From Desulfosporosinus nitroreducens (GTDB lineage: Bacteria; Bacillota; Desulfitobacteriia; Desulfitobacteriales; Desulfitobacteriaceae), in assembly GCF_023897015.1 (NCBI RefSeq), contig NZ_JAMHFY010000005.1, positions 124,001-188,000 of the forward strand: a DNA stretch of 64,000 nucleotides. The letters are read 5' to 3'. Below, piece after piece: positions 1 to 9,200 of the stretch; positions within the stretch are counted from its first letter, which is position 1; the number at the start of each line of letters is the position of its first letter. The notes under the pieces were generated by a model. The model searched no databases, had not been told where the DNA came from, and was given only the letters and a program-made list of their open reading frames with translations. Made by a program: the position numbers and the translations under genes.

Positions 1-59
1 AAACTACGAGCACCTCCCCAGCAAATTCTGTTGGGAAGTATGCCCTAAGACAGTTTAGG

Positions 60-785
60 TTATTCCAATCGGCAAAATTCTTTACGCAATCTGCGAATTA
101 TCCGTTTCTCGAGCCGTGAAATATAGGACTGAGAGATCCCCAAACGATCGGCTACTTCTTTTTGAGTCTTTTCTACACCATCATCCAGACCAAACCTTAG
201 TTCCATGATGACCTTTTCTCTATTCGTCAACCTGCCCATTGCTAAATGCAACAGTTGGCGGTCCACCTGCTCCTCAATGGGCTTAGAGATAATGTCATTT
301 TCGGTACCTAATACATCTGATAAAAGTAATTCATTTCCATCCCAGTCGATATTTAAAGGCTCATCAAAAGACACTTCTGACCGTGTTTTATTGTTACGTC
401 TAAGATACATCAAAATCTCATTTTCAATACACCGTGAAGCATAGGTTGCCAGCTTGATTTTCTTCTGTGGATCAAATGTATTAACCGCTTTAATTAGTCC
501 AATGGTACCTATAGATACGAGATCTTCAATCCCAATGCCTGTATTCTCGAATTTACGAGCAATATAAACCACAAGACGCAGGTTCCGTTCAATCAAAATA
601 TCTCGAATTGAACCGTCTCCCATTTCCAAGCGCTCTAAGAGAACCCCTTCTTCATCCGAGTTAAGTGGTGGGGGTAGGGCTTCACTGCTTCCAACATAAT
701 AGATTCCACTAACTCCAAAGACCTTTTGAAGAAGCATGACCCATAGGCGTCTAGCCTTACCTTGAACACTGCTCCACCACTTCAT
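60..785 (-). CDS. sigE: Sporulation sigma factor SigE (pro-sigma-E)
   Basis: Mother-cell-specific RNA polymerase sigma factor, made as an inactive membrane-associated precursor and activated by SpoIIGA during sporulation. The 241-residue product keeps the near-invariant sigma-E core: the SEALPPPL segment, region 2 with [17 protein letters not shown] and [20 protein letters not shown], and region 4 with [21 protein letters not shown]. The start chosen is ATG at 785, about ten bases after a GGTGG ribosome site. An upstream in-frame extension to 842 has no family support and would overlap spoIIGA. The first ~25 residues (basic and hydrophobic) are the expected cleavable pro-sequence. spoIIGA ends five bases upstream, so the pair is co-transcribed. 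sigG would normally follow but lies outside the window. Confidence 0.96.
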   Translation of the reverse strand: MKWWSSVQGKARRLWVMLLQKVFGVSGIYYVGSSEALPPPLNSDEEGVLLERLEMGDGSIRDILIERNLRLVVYIARKFENTGIGIEDLVSIGTIGLIKAVNTFDPQKKIKLATYASRCIENEILMYLRRNNKTRSEVSFDEPLNIDWDGNELLLSDVLGTENDIISKPIEEQVDRQLLHLAMGRLTNREKVIMELRFGLDDGVEKTQKEVADRLGISQSYISRLEKRIIRRLRKEFCRLE

Positions 786-789
786 TTCA

Positions 790-1704
790 TTAATCTCCAC
801 CTCTCTGCACATGTTCCGGGTGTAGTAACGCCTGGTATTCACCCTCTGAGCTTAACACTTGCCTGACAAGTGCCACGGTAGCATGGATTTGCCGAGATCC
901 TTTGTTACTAAAACACGTCACACTCTCAGGTCTTATCCCTAGCAACCAGCTTTGACTATCAATAGCTTGGAAGGGGATGAAAACAAGACGTTTTACTAAA
1001 ATAGGATTGACCTTCCATAATAATGGCCATGGATCTGCGTAATCCTTCCAAGGAATATCTAGGAATGCTCTGATGTTATCCGGCATAGCACTTACGGCGA
1101 CCTCCTCTTCCAGAAGAATAACTGGGGACCCTGTTAACGGATCTCTTAAATGATTGCCAGTATCCAGTAACGCTTTTATTTGCACGACCCCATGTTCTTT
1201 TCCACCAAAGTTGATCTCCAAATCGTAGATATTTCTCCCCAGAATAGATTTCCTTTCCTGCCAACGTTGCCAAAGACGTTGTAAAAACCACCAAACGATT
1301 GCCCCTAAAGGAATAATCCAAAAATTGTAGATAACCAGAGTTAATCGTTCTCCACCTAGCCCGCCATCAAATTGCGCCCACCCCCATGAAGCATAGACAA
1401 ATCCGCCAAGCCCTGCCGAAAGAAGCCAAAAACCTGTTAGCGCCTTAAAAAACACATTTAGTCTCCTTGTCGGAAAAGCAACTAGAATCATAAGAAACGG
1501 AATGATCCATTTAATAAAAACGGTCCACTGTGGAGCTGAATAACAGGTTAAAACTACTGGAATTTCGCCGAGCAAAACGGCCATCAGGATTCGGCTTGGA
1601 CGGATCCTAAGGTTGAGAAGTCGACCAAGAACGTTAAGCAGAAGAGTGTCCATTCCTCCATTGATGAGAATAACCAGATCGAGATAGGTCTCTGCAACGC
1701 CCAT
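790..1704 (-). CDS. spoIIGA: Sporulation sigma-E processing aspartic protease SpoIIGA
   Basis: Membrane aspartic protease that cleaves pro-sigma-E at the sporulation septum after a forespore signal. The N-terminal half is hydrophobic with several membrane segments. The C-terminal cytoplasmic half holds the catalytic motif in [15 protein letters not shown] (Asp-Thr-Gly), as in Bacillus SpoIIGA. About 304 residues, normal for the family. The start at 1704 is preferred because AAAGGATG lies just upstream. ATG codons 12 and 18 bases earlier are in frame with weaker sites. It is directly followed by its substrate gene sigE. Confidence 0.93.
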   Translation of the reverse strand: MGVAETYLDLVILINGGMDTLLLNVLGRLLNLRIRPSRILMAVLLGEIPVVLTCYSAPQWTVFIKWIIPFLMILVAFPTRRLNVFFKALTGFWLLSAGLGGFVYASWGWAQFDGGLGGERLTLVIYNFWIIPLGAIVWWFLQRLWQRWQERKSILGRNIYDLEINFGGKEHGVVQIKALLDTGNHLRDPLTGSPVILLEEEVAVSAMPDNIRAFLDIPWKDYADPWPLLWKVNPILVKRLVFIPFQAIDSQSWLLGIRPESVTCFSNKGSRQIHATVALVRQVLSSEGEYQALLHPEHVQRGGD

Positions 1705-1737
1705 CTGGTACATCCTTTCCATGCGCTTCTCTTAAAA

Positions 1738-1770
1738 ATTATATCTGAAAGGTGAAGTAAAACCTGTCGC
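1738..1770 (-). promoter_or_regulatory. Candidate spoIIG-type promoter with long spacer
   Basis: On the minus strand a TATAAT hexamer (1738-1743) lies 21 bases after GCGACA (1765-1770), and spoIIGA starts about 34 bases downstream. The Bacillus spoIIG promoter has an unusually long (22 bp) spacer and depends on Spo0A. A one-mismatch 0A-box core, TGTCGAC, lies further upstream at 1846-1852. The hexamers are seen; regulation by Spo0A is inferred. Confidence 0.4.
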
Positions 1771-1874
1771 TTTCCGGGAGGTATAAATGGATATTTTAGG
1801 AAAACCAGTACGAGTGGTGTAGTTTTTTACCCATGAAGCGTATTCGTCGACAGGATACTCAAGCTTACGAGTAA

Positions 1875-1903
1875 GATTGTCTCCGGTGGAGATTATCGCC
1901 GAA
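1875..1903. repeat. Dispersed near-palindromic repeat, copy A
   Basis: This 29-base stretch matches 26588-26616 in the same orientation with about four differences. Both carry a TCTCC-rGT-GGAGA near-palindrome followed by TTATCGCCG. It lies in a spacer with no convincing gene. A related palindrome is at 2046-2072. Confidence 0.6.
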
Positions 1904-2045
1904 AGCACACGGCCCGTAACGAATACTATTGCGCTGAGGATAGACTTATGCCGAGGGCGCATATTCCACAAACAAATACATTCGCGCCGTAGAATGAACT
2001 CTACTCCTAAACCTCTAAATGTTTCCTAATGGGAAGGCGGCTCGG

Positions 2046-2072
2046 CGAAAGCCTCCACTGGAGGCTTTCGTC
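2046..2072. repeat. Perfect palindrome related to the dispersed repeat
   Basis: GAAAGCCTCCA and TGGAGGCTTTC form an 11-bp perfect stem around CT, flanked by CGGC and GTCACC. It has no T-tract, so it is not an obvious terminator. It resembles the CTCC-A/GGAG cores at 1875-1903 and 26588-26616. The whole 1772-2529 spacer otherwise holds only this, the promoter-like palindrome and the hairpin listed next. Confidence 0.5.
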
Positions 2073-2226
2073 ACCAAAGCAGAACAAGGAACTACCACTT
2101 ATAGAAGCACCGTTTCCCTTAAATATTCTAATTCTTCGTGGTGATTTCGTTGGTAGTTATCCATTTAAAATCAGCTCCTTAAGTTAGATTAAAGGGTAAG
2201 TATTTAATGTAAGCTAAGAACTTAAA

Positions 2227-2266
2227 GTTGACATTCACATAATTCCTGTGATATAGTTATGTCAAC
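2227..2266 (+). promoter_or_regulatory. Promoter-like site inside a nested palindrome
   Basis: TTGACA (2228-2233), an 18-base spacer and TATAGT (2252-2257) make a good sigma-A-type promoter. The same bases form nested inverted repeats: GTTGACAT with ATGTCAAC outside, CACA with TGTG inside. This is the layout of an operator covering the promoter. A hairpin follows about 50 bases later, so the transcript could be short or attenuated. No regulator can be named. Confidence 0.4.
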
Positions 2267-2314
2267 ATGATCGGCAGTATAATATGGGTATATAATGTCC
2301 ATTCATCGATATAT

Positions 2315-2346
2315 AAACGGGAATATCTTCAAAGATATTCCCGTTT
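2315..2346 (+). terminator. Hairpin, probable terminator or attenuator
   Basis: A 13-bp perfect stem (AAACGGGAATATC with GATATTCCCGTTT) closes a 6-base loop and runs into T-rich sequence. It lies between the promoter-like palindrome and the chemoreceptor gene, so it could end a short RNA of about 85 bases or attenuate transcription. Confidence 0.55.
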
Positions 2347-2535
2347 CTTATGCTTATTAAAGTTTTCTCATTAACTTCGACCTTGAATAGTTACCCTTAA
2401 AAACCATCTTATTGAAATATAATCGAGTACGTGTTATTGTAAATTTATAATCTTTTAACTATTCATTATACTTTTTAAGTCATTTTCTTAGTTAGCGTTA
2501 GTAATTAACGATTAATTTAAAGGAGGTAGATGATC

Positions 2536-4155
2536 GTGGCTGGAAATATAAAAGTAAATTTTACTCAGAAGAAACGTGGGTTAGATACCATCAATCGTAT
2601 AGCAAAAGAGTTAGAGGTCATCTTAGACCAATCTAATGATTGGGAAAGTGCCCGGAGACCACTAAGGGAAGCAATTGATCGGAACCTTGAAAACAATGAA
2701 TTTTTATTGCTTTGTGATTTAAATGGATTGGCCTTAATTCACTCAAACCGTTTAAGAGAAGGTATTATCTTTAACAACGATATTGAACTAAAAGCCGCTC
2801 AATGCACTCAACCCATTACTCAGATTTATCATCGCAACACTGGAGAGGTTTTACTTGACGTTGCAAGTCCAGTTTTTGCCAAAGGAGATCATACCTTTGC
2901 CGTTCGTCTAGGTATCCCCCTACATAAGGTACAACTTGGCAAACAAGTGTTTTCCGGAACACTCCCCGTCCTTTTTCTCGGCGGGGCATGGATTATCTTA
3001 AGTTCTTTTTCACCGGTATCCCTTATCTCTTCTGCCATTGCTCTAGGAGCCCAAATTGTTTATAGTGCCTGGCTAAAAAACAGAGTTGCAACTGCCCTGC
3101 GTGAAACCTTTAAAGTGACTAAAGCCATCGCAAAAGGGAATTTAAAGGTTCTGGCCAAAGCTCATACCGACGATGAATTAGGAAATCTATCCTATGAAGT
3201 AAATAAAGTATCCCTCGGCATGAAGTCTATCATCATGGATTTAGCTTCCTTTTCTGAACGTGCCCAAAAAATGAGCCATACTCAAGCATCCCATGCCCAA
3301 ATATCCGCCGAAAACCAAGAAACTTTGGCGGCTACTTTAGAAGAATTCAGCGCAGGGGCTACCGATCAAATTCAGGGGATGCAAATGTCTCAAAAGCAAG
3401 TGGATGAGATCCAATCCGCTTCCCAATGCATCTTAACGAGTACTCAGGAAGTTCTTTCCTTGACTACATCGGCTAAAACAACAAGTCAGGAAGGAACCTT
3501 CGCGGTTAATGAAGCGATTCGCGAAATGAGCATTATCTATCAAGTAACCGAGCAAGCCAATGATTCTATACTGGGATTAGCTGAGCAGGCGCAAAAAATC
3601 GGGGATATCATTTCTGTGATTAATGGGATCTCCGACCAAACCAATTTATTAGCCTTGAACGCAGCGATTGAAGCTGCCAGAGCAGGAGAACACGGCAGAG
3701 GATTCGCCGTTGTTGCAGAAGAGGTCAGAAAGCTGGCAGACAGCTCTGCTTATTCTTCTCGTCAAATTATGGAGCTCATTTCTAGTGTTCAAGGAATGGT
3801 CGATACAACTGTGGAAAAAATAAGTCAAGGCATGGGCGAGGTCAACCGCGGGAAAGAGGTAATCGAAAAGGCCGGACAAGCAATCACATCTCTTGACGAG
3901 GTGATCAATGCGACTTCTTATAAAGTAGAAACAAACCTGCAAAATGCCGATCGCTTATTAAACCAGAGTGAACTTTTAGCTCAAACTCAACGGCAAGCTA
4001 CAACAATTGCTACTCAATTCGCCGAAGGAGCAACTCAAGCAGCAGCAACTGTAGAACAACAAATGATTTCAACCAAAGAAATCGCAATGATTTCTTCAGA
4101 ATTAGCCAAAACTTCCGCTCATTTGCACCAAGTTATCCAGCGTTTTGAAGTTTAA
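2536..4155 (+). CDS. Methyl-accepting chemotaxis protein
   Basis: Chemoreceptor that signals to CheA/CheW. Residues 1-140 form a soluble domain containing [15 protein letters not shown], which looks like a small-ligand sensor fold. Two closely spaced membrane segments follow at about 143-180, then a HAMP-like region, then the signalling coiled coil. The conserved hairpin tip runs from about residue 358 ([32 protein letters not shown]). Because the sensor precedes the membrane hairpin, both ends should be cytoplasmic. AAAGGAGG lies only three bases before ATG 2530 but nine before GTG 2536, so the GTG is preferred. Divergent from spoIIGA and convergent with ftsZ. Confidence 0.9.
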   Translation: MAGNIKVNFTQKKRGLDTINRIAKELEVILDQSNDWESARRPLREAIDRNLENNEFLLLCDLNGLALIHSNRLREGIIFNNDIELKAAQCTQPITQIYHRNTGEVLLDVASPVFAKGDHTFAVRLGIPLHKVQLGKQVFSGTLPVLFLGGAWIILSSFSPVSLISSAIALGAQIVYSAWLKNRVATALRETFKVTKAIAKGNLKVLAKAHTDDELGNLSYEVNKVSLGMKSIIMDLASFSERAQKMSHTQASHAQISAENQETLAATLEEFSAGATDQIQGMQMSQKQVDEIQSASQCILTSTQEVLSLTTSAKTTSQEGTFAVNEAIREMSIIYQVTEQANDSILGLAEQAQKIGDIISVINGISDQTNLLALNAAIEAARAGEHGRGFAVVAEEVRKLADSSAYSSRQIMELISSVQGMVDTTVEKISQGMGEVNRGKEVIEKAGQAITSLDEVINATSYKVETNLQNADRLLNQSELLAQTQRQATTIATQFAEGATQAAATVEQQMISTKEIAMISSELAKTSAHLHQVIQRFEV

Positions 4156-4172
4156 TAATTTAGTGCTTTTTG

Positions 4173-4217
4173 ACAGCGGGGCAGATCCATCGAATGGATC
4201 TGCCCCGCTGTTTATTT
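4173..4217 (+). terminator. Strong intrinsic terminator after the chemoreceptor gene
   Basis: An 18-bp perfect GC-rich stem (ACAGCGGGGCAGATCCAT and its complement) with a CGA loop is followed by TTATTT, 17 bases after the stop codon. The rest of the spacer to ftsZ (4218-4418) holds nothing I can identify. Confidence 0.9.
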
Positions 4218-4418
4218 AACCTTAAATATTGATTTTCAAGGATCTTATTGAGTACTTCCATGATTTTCCCGTCTATTATTGAAGTCGGCTCCAGTCTGCC
4301 AATAAAAAACATATCCTCTGTGAATAAAGCGAAAAACGAGGCGCAATCATGATTCGCGTCTTTAAATACAATGTAACGCTCCTACAAAATTGCATCTCGT
4401 TTTTGCATATAAATTAAA

Positions 4419-5480
4419 TTAACGTCTGCGTCTAAGAAACTCCGGGATGTCAACATCCCCTTCTTTTGATACCGTCTTGATGATATTCTCCTGAACCTTT
4501 CCGGGTGCCGAACCAAAACCAGCCCACTGCTGATCAAATCCAGTAGCGATAACTGTAACTCTGAGTTCCTCCTTAAGGTCCTCGTCGATAACCGCTCCAA
4601 AAATGATATTCGCCTCCGGATCAGCCGCTTCCGCAATAATACCTGCCGCTTCGTTCACCTCAAAGAGAGTTAAATTTGTTCCTCCCGTTATGTTGAGCAG
4701 TACACCTTTGGCACCTTCAATCGAAGTTTCCAGCAGAGGGCTGGAAATTGCTTTTCTGGCCGCATCAGCTGCACGATTTTCTCCCGTTGCCTGACCAATC
4801 CCCATTAAGGCTGAACCCGTATTGGACATAATAGTCTTCACGTCAGCGAAATCTAAGTTTATTAAACCTGGAACAGCAATTAGATCTGAGATACCTTGAA
4901 CCCCTTGTCTCAAAACATCATCTGCAATACGAAAAGCCTCATGGATTGTAGTATGCTTGTCCACCACTTGCAACAAACGATCATTTGGGATTGTAATAAG
5001 CGTATCCACTTTACTCTTAAGTTCGGCGATCCCTTTTTCCGCCTGCATAGCACGTTTACGCCCTTCAAAGGTGAATGGACGAGTGACTACCCCTACCGTC
5101 AGAGCTCCCATTTCCTTGGCAACTTCTGCAACAATAGGCGCTGCCCCAGTACCAGTACCTCCTCCCATTCCTGCAGTGACGAAGACCATATCTGCTCCCT
5201 TTAAGACTTTAGCCAGTTCTTCTCGGCTTTCTTCTGCTGCTTTAGCACCAATTTCCGGGTTCGCTCCAGCCCCAAGCCCCTTGGTCAATTTTATCCCTAT
5301 TTGGACTTTTTCCCCTGCACGGGAGAGTTGTAAAGCCTGCGAGTCAGTGTTTACTGTAACGAAATCTACCCCTTGTAAGCCAGCGGTAATCATACGGTTA
5401 ACCGCGTTGTTTCCACCACCGCCAACACCAATAACCTTAATTTCTGCAAATTGGTTTAAGTCTGTATCAAATTCCAGCAT
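4419..5480 (-). CDS. ftsZ: Cell division GTPase FtsZ
   Basis: Tubulin-like GTPase that forms the division ring. The GTP-binding G-box GGGTGTG is at residues 106-112. The T7 loop NLDFADV (207-213) supplies the acidic residues that trigger hydrolysis across the subunit interface. At 353 residues it is normal, with a short variable linker and the C-terminal tail [10 protein letters not shown] that binds partner proteins. The start ATG is preceded by GAGGGGG. It is the last gene of the leftward dcw run. The usual upstream neighbour ftsA is missing: the 323-base spacer 5481-5803 shows no gene, only a weak ACCTG/CAGGT inverted repeat. Confidence 0.98.
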   Translation of the reverse strand: MLEFDTDLNQFAEIKVIGVGGGGNNAVNRMITAGLQGVDFVTVNTDSQALQLSRAGEKVQIGIKLTKGLGAGANPEIGAKAAEESREELAKVLKGADMVFVTAGMGGGTGTGAAPIVAEVAKEMGALTVGVVTRPFTFEGRKRAMQAEKGIAELKSKVDTLITIPNDRLLQVVDKHTTIHEAFRIADDVLRQGVQGISDLIAVPGLINLDFADVKTIMSNTGSALMGIGQATGENRAADAARKAISSPLLETSIEGAKGVLLNITGGTNLTLFEVNEAAGIIAEAADPEANIIFGAVIDEDLKEELRVTVIATGFDQQWAGFGSAPGKVQENIIKTVSKEGDVDIPEFLRRRR

Positions 5481-5803
5481 TTAGGCTTTAACCCCCTCGC
5501 TCATTCTTACCTGCAATATCTTTAACAATACAGGTTATCTTAATATTCATCTGTGCCGTCCCAACGCCCCATGTGTAAAGTCCACCCTCGTTACTGCTAA
5601 AAAACCCAACTTCTACTGATGAAAAACATGTGCGTTAAACACGCTCATAAACATTGTAAAAACTGCTCCTTTTAATACACACAACATTAACAAATTCTAT
5701 ATCCATATGCCGTAACCCTTTTTTTTAAGATAAAAATTTCTCTGAAGTTTGTTGGCATCTTCTTCAAGAAGAACAGCAATCAATATAAAACAGTAAATTG
5801 CCT

Positions 5804-6133
5804 TTATTTTTTAATTAGATGACGTCGTATGCTTCCTAAATTTTGGAATATTCTCACCCCAAATGCGACCACCGCTGCTAAGTAAAGATCAACACCCATG
5901 CGATCTCCGACGTACGCCAATAGAGCTGCAAGAAGCATATTACTAAAGAAACCGGTCAAGAATACTGTGCTGTCGAAATGATCCTCTTGAGCGGAGCGTA
6001 TCCCTCCTAAAACGGAGTCTAATGCTGCGAGGATTCCAACAGATAGGTATTTGGCATATTCAATTGGGACTGAAAACGGGCTTACATACCCAATTGCCAA
6101 TCCTAAAACTAGGCCTAATAACGGTAACCACAT
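5804..6133 (-). CDS. sbp: Small basic membrane protein (DUF1290, Sbp)
   Basis: Short hydrophobic protein of about 109 residues with three predicted membrane segments and a basic tail (RIFQNLGSIRRHLIKK). It matches the small-basic-protein family encoded beside ftsQ/ftsA in Firmicutes; its biochemical role is unknown. ATG 6133 lies ten bases after AGGAGG. A TTG two codons earlier is too close to that site. It follows ftsQ after 19 bases and precedes ftsZ. Confidence 0.85.
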   Translation of the reverse strand: MWLPLLGLVLGLAIGYVSPFSVPIEYAKYLSVGILAALDSVLGGIRSAQEDHFDSTVFLTGFFSNMLLAALLAYVGDRMGVDLYLAAVVAFGVRIFQNLGSIRRHLIKK

Positions 6134-6152
6134 TTCCAAAGATCCTCCTGAC

Positions 6153-6878
6153 TTAGCGGCCGATTACTGGTTTTGCCGCCGTAAAATCGATATAGCGCAC
6201 CCCTTGTTGAATTGAAGTATATCCATTATCGCTTATAAGCTGATAAAGGGCCTGTAATTTATCTGCCCAGTCATTGGCTTGTCCTAGTCGGACTTCCACA
6301 CCACTAGTCAGAAACAACGTTATTTGTTCGATAGCATTGACGTTTAACTCCCCAATCTGAATAACTAATTCTGGCGGAGCTTGTCCAAGCAAGCGCAAGG
6401 CTGCGTTAAGAAGAGGATTGGCTAGATTTTGCCCTGGTCCAACTGTATCCGAAAGCTCGATTCCACTAATCACCGGATAATCACTTTTAGGCCAACTCTC
6501 TAAACGGCGTAAAAAAGTCCCTTCAGAATCCACCTCTAAGACTCCCCTAGGGACTACGACTAAGGCAGCTGGGGTTCGTTCTGTCACTTGTATAACAAGG
6601 GTCTGAGGTAACTTTCTCTGAAATTGGACACTTTTTACGAGTGGATGTAAGGAAATTTTATATTCGAGGGCCTTTCGATCAAAGAGTAATAGGTTTTGCC
6701 CCTGAATCCCGTCAGATAATTTTAGAATTTCATTCTCTGTGATCAGATTTAGCCCTTGCACACTAACTCGTTGAACAGCAAAAGCATTAGAGCGCAAAAA
6801 GAGCGCCAAACCCAGGGAAAGGAGAATCGTCAAGACCGTAACATAGAGAAAGGACGTATTCATTTTCTTGGGTTCCAT
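6153..6878 (-). CDS. ftsQ: Cell division protein FtsQ/DivIB
   Basis: Bitopic divisome protein linking FtsL and the septal synthase complex. A short cytoplasmic tail precedes one membrane segment (about residues 9-29). A POTRA domain follows (VQRVSVQGLNLITENEIL..., about 35-105), then the FtsQ beta domain ending VRYIDFTAAKPVIGR. 241 residues, usual size. It lies between murA and sbp, as expected in clostridial dcw clusters. Confidence 0.93.
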   Translation of the reverse strand: MEPKKMNTSFLYVTVLTILLSLGLALFLRSNAFAVQRVSVQGLNLITENEILKLSDGIQGQNLLLFDRKALEYKISLHPLVKSVQFQRKLPQTLVIQVTERTPAALVVVPRGVLEVDSEGTFLRRLESWPKSDYPVISGIELSDTVGPGQNLANPLLNAALRLLGQAPPELVIQIGELNVNAIEQITLFLTSGVEVRLGQANDWADKLQALYQLISDNGYTSIQQGVRYIDFTAAKPVIGR

Positions 6879-6972
6879 ATTGGCATTTTCCTCCTTGTTC
6901 CAAGTATAACGAATACAATCCTATTCTGCTATGTCTTTTTGAATATTTTCTTAGCAAAATTTAAATTATCTT

Positions 6973-8268
6973 TTAAATTATAGATCCAAAAGGCGTCTCA
7001 CTTCTACCTTTTTTAGAGACACGTAGCAACTTTGCCCCCAAATTACAGTATTTCTCTTCTAATTTTTCGTAACCACGGTCAATATAATCCACCTTTTCGA
7101 GAACAGTTGCTTCTTCTGCGGCTAAGGCTGCCAAGAAGAGCGCTGCTCCTGCCCGAAGATCCGTCGCCTCGACAAAAGCCCCTTCAAGCGATTTAACTCC
7201 ACGAATAATGGCTGTTCTCCCTTCAACAGTAATTTGAGCCCCCATACGACGCAGCTCATCGACATGTTGAAAGCGATTTTCAAAGATTGTTTCTGTTATA
7301 ATACTCGTTCCCTCCGCACTGGAGAGCATGGCCATAAACTGTGGTTGCATATCCGTGGGAAATCCCGGATAAGGCAATGTTTTAAGGTCCACACCTCGAA
7401 TTCCTCCCTGTTGCTTGACGCGAATGGAATCATCTAAAAGTGTAACAGATGCCCCAGCCTGCCGCAACTTTGCAATTACAGGTTCTAAATGTTCTGGGAT
7501 AACATTTTCTATGACTACGTCTCCTTTAGTCATGACCGCCGCTATCATATGGGTCCCTGCTTCGATTCGATCTGGTATGACTGTATGTTCAGCGGGATGG
7601 AGCGCACCTACTCCGTCAATCCTCAAAACATCCATTCCTGCTCCGCGCACTTTTGCTCCCATTTTATTCAAGAAGTTTTGCAAATCCACTATTTCCGGCT
7701 CACGTGCAGCATTTCGGATGACTGTAGTCCCTTTGGCTAAAACTGCGGCCATCATAATGTTCTCTGTGGCTCCAACACTGGGAACATCTAAGTAAACGTC
7801 AGCTCCTTGAAGATGATCCGCCCATGCTTCAATATACCCATGTTTTTCTTTAACTCTTACTCCAAGAAGTTGCAGGCCTTTTATATGTTGATCCATCGGA
7901 CGGGAACCAATAGCACATCCACCGGGTCTGGAGATTTTTACCCGTCCATATCGAGCTAACAAAGGACCCAAGATAAGGTTAGAAGCACGCATTTGCCGCA
8001 TTAGTGCTTCATCAACTTCACAGGACTCTAACCCTCCAGCATTGATAAGCATTGCATCATTTTGGCGCTCAGCCCTGCAACCCAGGCTTTCAAGCACTTC
8101 AATCATATGCTTAATATCAGCTAATACAGGAATTCCCAACAAACTGGAAGTTCCTTCTGCCAGTAATGTTGCGGCCAGTAAGGGAAGGGAAGAGTTCTTC
8201 GCCCCGCTTACTCGGATACTTCCTTCTAACCTCTGTTTTCCTGTTATAACATAGCGATCCATCGCCAT
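6973..8268 (-). CDS. murA: UDP-N-acetylglucosamine 1-carboxyvinyltransferase MurA
   Basis: Cytoplasmic enzyme that adds enolpyruvate from PEP to UDP-GlcNAc, the first committed step of peptidoglycan synthesis and the target of fosfomycin. The PEP-attacking Cys is present in RPGGCAIGSRP (Cys118), so it should be fosfomycin-sensitive. The UDP-GlcNAc-binding Lys-Asn pair is at 24-25 (GAKNSS). ATG 8268 is favoured by GGGGGAG six bases upstream. An alternative ATG at 8295 overlaps the murB stop (ATGA) but has a poorer ribosome site. 431 residues, normal. Confidence 0.97.
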   Translation of the reverse strand: MAMDRYVITGKQRLEGSIRVSGAKNSSLPLLAATLLAEGTSSLLGIPVLADIKHMIEVLESLGCRAERQNDAMLINAGGLESCEVDEALMRQMRASNLILGPLLARYGRVKISRPGGCAIGSRPMDQHIKGLQLLGVRVKEKHGYIEAWADHLQGADVYLDVPSVGATENIMMAAVLAKGTTVIRNAAREPEIVDLQNFLNKMGAKVRGAGMDVLRIDGVGALHPAEHTVIPDRIEAGTHMIAAVMTKGDVVIENVIPEHLEPVIAKLRQAGASVTLLDDSIRVKQQGGIRGVDLKTLPYPGFPTDMQPQFMAMLSSAEGTSIITETIFENRFQHVDELRRMGAQITVEGRTAIIRGVKSLEGAFVEATDLRAGAALFLAALAAEEATVLEKVDYIDRGYEKLEEKYCNLGAKLLRVSKKGRSETPFGSII

Positions 8269-8291
8269 AATCCGCTCCCCCTTTTCGTGTG

Positions 8292-9200
8292 TCATTCTTC
8301 TTTCTTTGTGACTCCACGATTGCCCGTCAAGATACTTTCTACTTCCGTTTGTAACGTAATGCCATATTTCAACTGAACATCCAACTTGATGGATTCTATC
8401 AGGGCTAATACATCCTTAGATTTAGCCTGAGCGGTGTTCACTATGAAATTTGCATGTTTCTCTGAAACTTTTGCACCGCCAATACTTTTTCCTTTCCAAC
8501 CAGCCGCTTCAATTAAACGCCCAGCAGAATCACCCGGCGGATTACGAAAAACACTTCCTGCATTTGGCTCCTCAAGTGGTTGATTAGCCGTTCGTTTTGT
8601 TAAGTTCTCTTTCATGCTGCGCAAAATCTCTTCGCGCTCTCCAGGTCTAAATTTAAGCTGAGTTTCCAAGATCCACGCATGGCTGCGTAAAGAACAGAAC
8701 CTGTAATCAAACTCGAATTCATCTCGCTCTAGTTTCTTAATAGTGCCATCCGCCCAAAGGGTGGAAACACTTAGTACGCAAGAAGCCATATCGTCGCCAT
8801 GAGCACCAGCATTCATCATGATGGCACCGCCAATAGACCCGGGTATACCTCGGGCAAACTCCAAGCCACTCCACCCTCGTTGTCCAGCTTCTTGTGCTAA
8901 ACGAGCCAATGTGTACCCCGCCTCAACCCTGACCGTGTAATCACCCCATTCAATTCCACGAAGTGACGTAGTCACTAAGGTTATCCCTGGGAGCCCTTCA
9001 TCCGGAAAGAGAACATTCGATCCTCGTCCGATTAACCGAACCGGGATTTCTGCCTCTTGGGCGCGCATCCATACATTTGATAAGTCTTCCACGCTTTCAG
9101 GCCAATACACAGTCTCAGCGGGCCCACCAATCCTCCATGTGCTCAATAGATGTAGCGGATAATTCCTCTCCACACGCCCCTGCATTCCATTCAAAATCAT
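8292..9200 (-). CDS. murB: UDP-N-acetylenolpyruvoylglucosamine reductase MurB
   Basis: FAD- and NADPH-dependent reductase giving UDP-MurNAc. FAD-binding motifs are visible (WRIGGPA; IGRGSNVL; GIPGSIGGAIMMNAGAHG). The proton-donating Ser216 is in NAGSVFRNP and the C-terminal Glu is in LQTEVESI. 302 residues. AGGTGG lies seven bases before ATG 9200. Its first 86 bases overlap the 3' end of the upstream MurC-like gene in another frame, so that gene's tail is not independently constrained. Confidence 0.97.
   Translation of the reverse strand: MILNGMQGRVERNYPLHLLSTWRIGGPAETVYWPESVEDLSNVWMRAQEAEIPVRLIGRGSNVLFPDEGLPGITLVTTSLRGIEWGDYTVRVEAGYTLARLAQEAGQRGWSGLEFARGIPGSIGGAIMMNAGAHGDDMASCVLSVSTLWADGTIKKLERDEFEFDYRFCSLRSHAWILETQLKFRPGEREEILRSMKENLTKRTANQPLEEPNAGSVFRNPPGDSAGRLIEAAGWKGKSIGGAKVSEKHANFIVNTAQAKSKDVLALIESIKLDVQLKYGITLQTEVESILTGNRGVTKKEE

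Noticed and set aside
1732-1971. 79-residue minus-strand ORF upstream of spoIIGA
   Set aside because: No ribosome site, no domain, and it spans the dispersed repeat and the probable spoIIG promoter.
4957-5484. 175-residue plus-strand ORF
   Set aside because: Antisense shadow of ftsZ; composition is the mirror of the FtsZ coding strand.
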